Assembly (NCBI GenBank): GCA_046154695.1
Contig: JBJXFI010000218.1
Coordinates: 1 to 25,208 of the forward strand
Reading direction: 5' to 3'
Origin: DALYLB01 sp046154695
GTDB taxonomy: Bacteria > Acidobacteriota > Blastocatellia > RBC074
Length of the DNA: 25,208 bases
In this document: one piece after another, positions 24,111 to 25,208 of the stretch
Layout of the letters: each line of letters opens with the position of its first letter
Numbering within the stretch: the stretch's first letter is position 1
Made by a program: the position numbers and the translations under genes
Notes under the pieces: generated by a model
Told to the model about the DNA's origin: nothing
Database searches by the model: none
What the model saw: only the letters and a program-made list of their open reading frames with translations

Positions 24111-24290
24111 CTAGGGCGCGATGCTGGTTTTCAGCGAATTGATCGTGGTCGTGATCCCCCCGTTCAGCGCGGTGAAGGCGGCGACACAGGCGATGGCGAT
24201 GAGCGCGGCGGCGACAGCGTATTCGCTCAGTTCCAGGCCGGTTTCGTCGTTAAAAAGGAAGTTACTGATCTTTTTCATGGTCGTTTTCAT
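24111..24290 (-). CDS. flp: Flp-type major pilin
   Basis: A 59-aa prepilin. The leader is MKTTMKKISNFLFNDETG, then the mature protein begins LELSEYAVAAALIAIA, with Glu at position 5 and Tyr at 6 after the glycine. G-x4-E-Y is the Flp motif cut by TadV. A hydrophobic helix (AAALIAIACVAAFTAL) and a short polar tail (NGGITTTINSLKTSIAP) complete it; the tail resembles Flp pilins, which often end in a similar SIxS-like helix. A single cysteine in the helix is less usual. The start at 24290 has GAGGAA eight bases upstream (24304-24299); a second in-frame ATG lies at 24278. It is the first structural gene of the Tad locus and is followed by a terminator-like hairpin. The motif, size, position and neighbours agree, so the call is firm. 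Confidence 0.93.
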   Translation of the reverse strand: MKTTMKKISNFLFNDETGLELSEYAVAAALIAIACVAAFTALNGGITTTINSLKTSIAP

Positions 24291-24298
24291 GGTCGTGA

Positions 24299-24304
24299 TT
24301 CCTC
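24299..24304 (-). promoter_or_regulatory. Ribosome-binding site of the Flp pilin
   Basis: GAGGAA on the minus strand, eight bases before ATG 24290, favours this ATG over the one at 24278. The 114-base gap 24291-24404 upstream shows no convincing promoter. Confidence 0.6.
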
Positions 24305-24404
24305 ATCTTTCCGGTTAGCGATTGAAGGTTTACCCGCGCTGCGACATCCGATGCCCGGTGCCACAGGAGCGGGAAGGCATGAACAGGAGAAAGAACACAC
24401 GGGC

Positions 24405-24806
24405 TCAGCCTGCAATTGGGACGGCCTGATTGCGATACTCGCAGCCAACCATCCCAAGCACGATCTGCGCCACATCCGGCAACGGCTTCGGTTTTCGGAG
24501 AAATGCGCCCACGCTGTGCCGTTCGATCTCGGCTTCGATCTCGGGAGATCGATAGGCCGATAGAACAATGATGGGCGTTTTCGGATGCCGCTCACGAACG
24601 GATTTGATTACCGCCAGTCCGCCCAGATTTCCCCACCCGGTGAGCCGCAAGTCCGCGATCACCACCGAGTAAGGGCCCGTCCCCAGGAACGCTGTCGCCT
24701 CCTCGACACTTTGGGCGCAATCCACCTGGTAGCCATGAACTTTGAAGTACTCGCTCATGGCAAAGCGGATTGATTCCTCGTCATCTATTATCAACATCCT
24801 GTTCAT
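24405..24806 (-). CDS. Single-domain response regulator (CheY-like receiver)
   Basis: A 133-aa receiver with no output domain. Seen: the acidic pair D8-D9 in LIIDDEES, phospho-acceptor D52 in VVIADLRL, the Ser/Thr switch S83 in IVLSAYRS, and the conserved lysine K105 in FLRKPKPL. All residues needed for phosphorylation and the switch are present. ATG 24806 has AAGGA four to five bases upstream; the frame extends 21 codons further, but those do not belong to the fold. It lies 114 bases before the pilin in the same direction, so it may control pilus synthesis or activity by phosphorelay or protein contact. No histidine kinase is in the window. Its target is unknown; the receiver-like domain of TadZ lacks the phospho-site and is not an obvious partner. 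Confidence 0.85.
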   Translation of the reverse strand: MNRMLIIDDEESIRFAMSEYFKVHGYQVDCAQSVEEATAFLGTGPYSVVIADLRLTGWGNLGGLAVIKSVRERHPKTPIIVLSAYRSPEIEAEIERHSVGAFLRKPKPLPDVAQIVLGMVGCEYRNQAVPIAG

Positions 24807-25096
24807 ACATTCCTTTTGCAAGCTGCGGGCCACGAATGGGCGGCTCGCGCCTCGCTGCTGTAAAGCCAATCAACGTGGATGATTGCGGGCTTCGAGCCCG
24901 CGCGGATCATCGCGTACGCTCGCCCGGAATCCGAAATCGAGACGTGAAGTCTGGAAACTGGACAACTCAACATTTTCAACGCCTGTTCGCCGGAGAATCC
25001 ATGGCGAAATTGCGGCATCCTGGATGCCCTTCTGCAATCGGCGCTCCAAGGGAGGGGACTTGCCTGGCGACGCCCTGAAACAATGAAAAGCAGGGT

Positions 25097-25122
25097 GGCA
25101 CAAGCCGTCCAGCTTGTGCCGC
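25097..25122 (+). repeat. GGCACAAGC palindrome, copy 1
   Basis: GGCACAAGC (25097-25105) and GCTTGTGCC (25112-25120) form a perfect 9-bp stem with loop CGTCCA, followed by GC. It resembles dispersed palindromes of the form GGCACAAGC-n-GCTTGTGCC. An inverted, truncated copy ends the window. Confidence 0.6.
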
Positions 25123-25190
25123 GTGGAAGGGCGCGCGCCGGAAGTGATCTCGTTCGAGGCTTGGTCCTTTTCCGAGAGTGTATGGTGGAT

Positions 25191-25208
25191 GCGGCACAAG
25201 CTGGACAG
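25191..25208 (-). repeat. GGCACAAGC palindrome, copy 2, cut by the window end
   Basis: GCGGCACAAGCTGGACAG matches the reverse complement of copy 1 (25105-25122) with one difference. The second half of the palindrome lies beyond the window. Confidence 0.5.

Larger units (their letters stand above)
24807..25208. other. Gene-free, palindrome-rich stretch at the right end
   Basis: No open frame here looks like a protein I know. The stretch holds a two-part hairpin (GATGAT 24878-24883 with ATCATC 24906-24911, enclosing GCGGGCT 24885-24891 with AGCCCGC 24895-24901), the small palindrome GGCATCC/GGATGCC at 25014-25028, and two copies of an ACAAGC palindrome. It may contain the promoter region of the response regulator-pilus transcript, but I see no clear -35/-10 pair. 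Confidence 0.5.

Noticed and set aside
24350..24370. Possible sigma-54 promoter before the Flp pilin (TGGCAC on the minus strand)
   Set aside because: The -24 part matches, but the -12 part reads ATCG where TTGC is needed, so it is not supported.
24878..24911. Possible tRNA fragment because of the TTCGA loop
   Set aside because: There is no acceptor stem, anticodon arm or CCA-like layout; it is a nested hairpin only.

Overview
This is a high-GC, gene-dense bacterial window with no rRNA, tRNA, CRISPR array, IS or phage gene that I can see. The 5' end encodes an Oar-like TonB-dependent receptor of a kind common in Acidobacteriota, and the 3' half is a complete-looking Tad/Flp pilus locus. The best guess is a Gram-negative, Acidobacteriota-like organism or a neighbouring phylum, probably from a metagenome. 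The phylum is inference from protein style only.

Layout. (1) Positions 3-3321, plus strand: the C-terminal half of a TonB-dependent receptor, a perfect 17-bp hairpin, then a secreted heparinase II/III-type polysaccharide lyase. (2) Positions 3404-12721, plus strand, tightly packed: KDPG aldolase (eda), four DNA-processing genes, then a 2-keto-3-deoxygluconate kinase-like PfkB protein. The four DNA genes are a helicase-like ATPase with a degenerate Walker B, a full UvrD-type SF1 helicase, a stand-alone PD-(D/E)XK nuclease with AddB/Cas4-type iron-sulfur cysteines, and a RecJ with a long C-terminal extension. (3) Positions 12765-24806, minus strand, read right to left: single-domain response regulator, Flp pilin (59 aa), prepilin peptidase TadV, CpaB/RcpC, secretin CpaC/RcpA, TadG-like, TadE-like pseudopilin, an unrecognised secreted protein, second TadE-like pseudopilin, TadZ/CpaE, TadA/CpaF, TadB, TadC. 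(4) Positions 24807-25208: no gene, but several palindromes.

How the parts fit. The receptor, lyase, KDPG aldolase and KDG kinase together suggest uptake and cleavage of a uronate polymer, with catabolism through KDG and KDPG to pyruvate and glyceraldehyde-3-phosphate. The four DNA genes between the aldolase and the kinase look like a split AddAB-type end-resection machine: an inactive AddB-like helicase, an active helicase, and the AddB nuclease domain as its own protein, plus RecJ. This is the most unusual part of the window. The Tad locus encodes a pilus for adhesion and surface behaviour; it lacks recognisable tadD and rcpB and carries an extra secreted protein between its two pseudopilins.

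Small repeats are conspicuous: an 88-bp palindromic element that forms the end of the UvrD gene, heptamer AACCGGC-like repeats both between genes and inside the nuclease reading frame, and an inverted repeat upstream of the secretin. Codon use and base composition change between 3321 and 3404, which could mark transfer or an assembly join.
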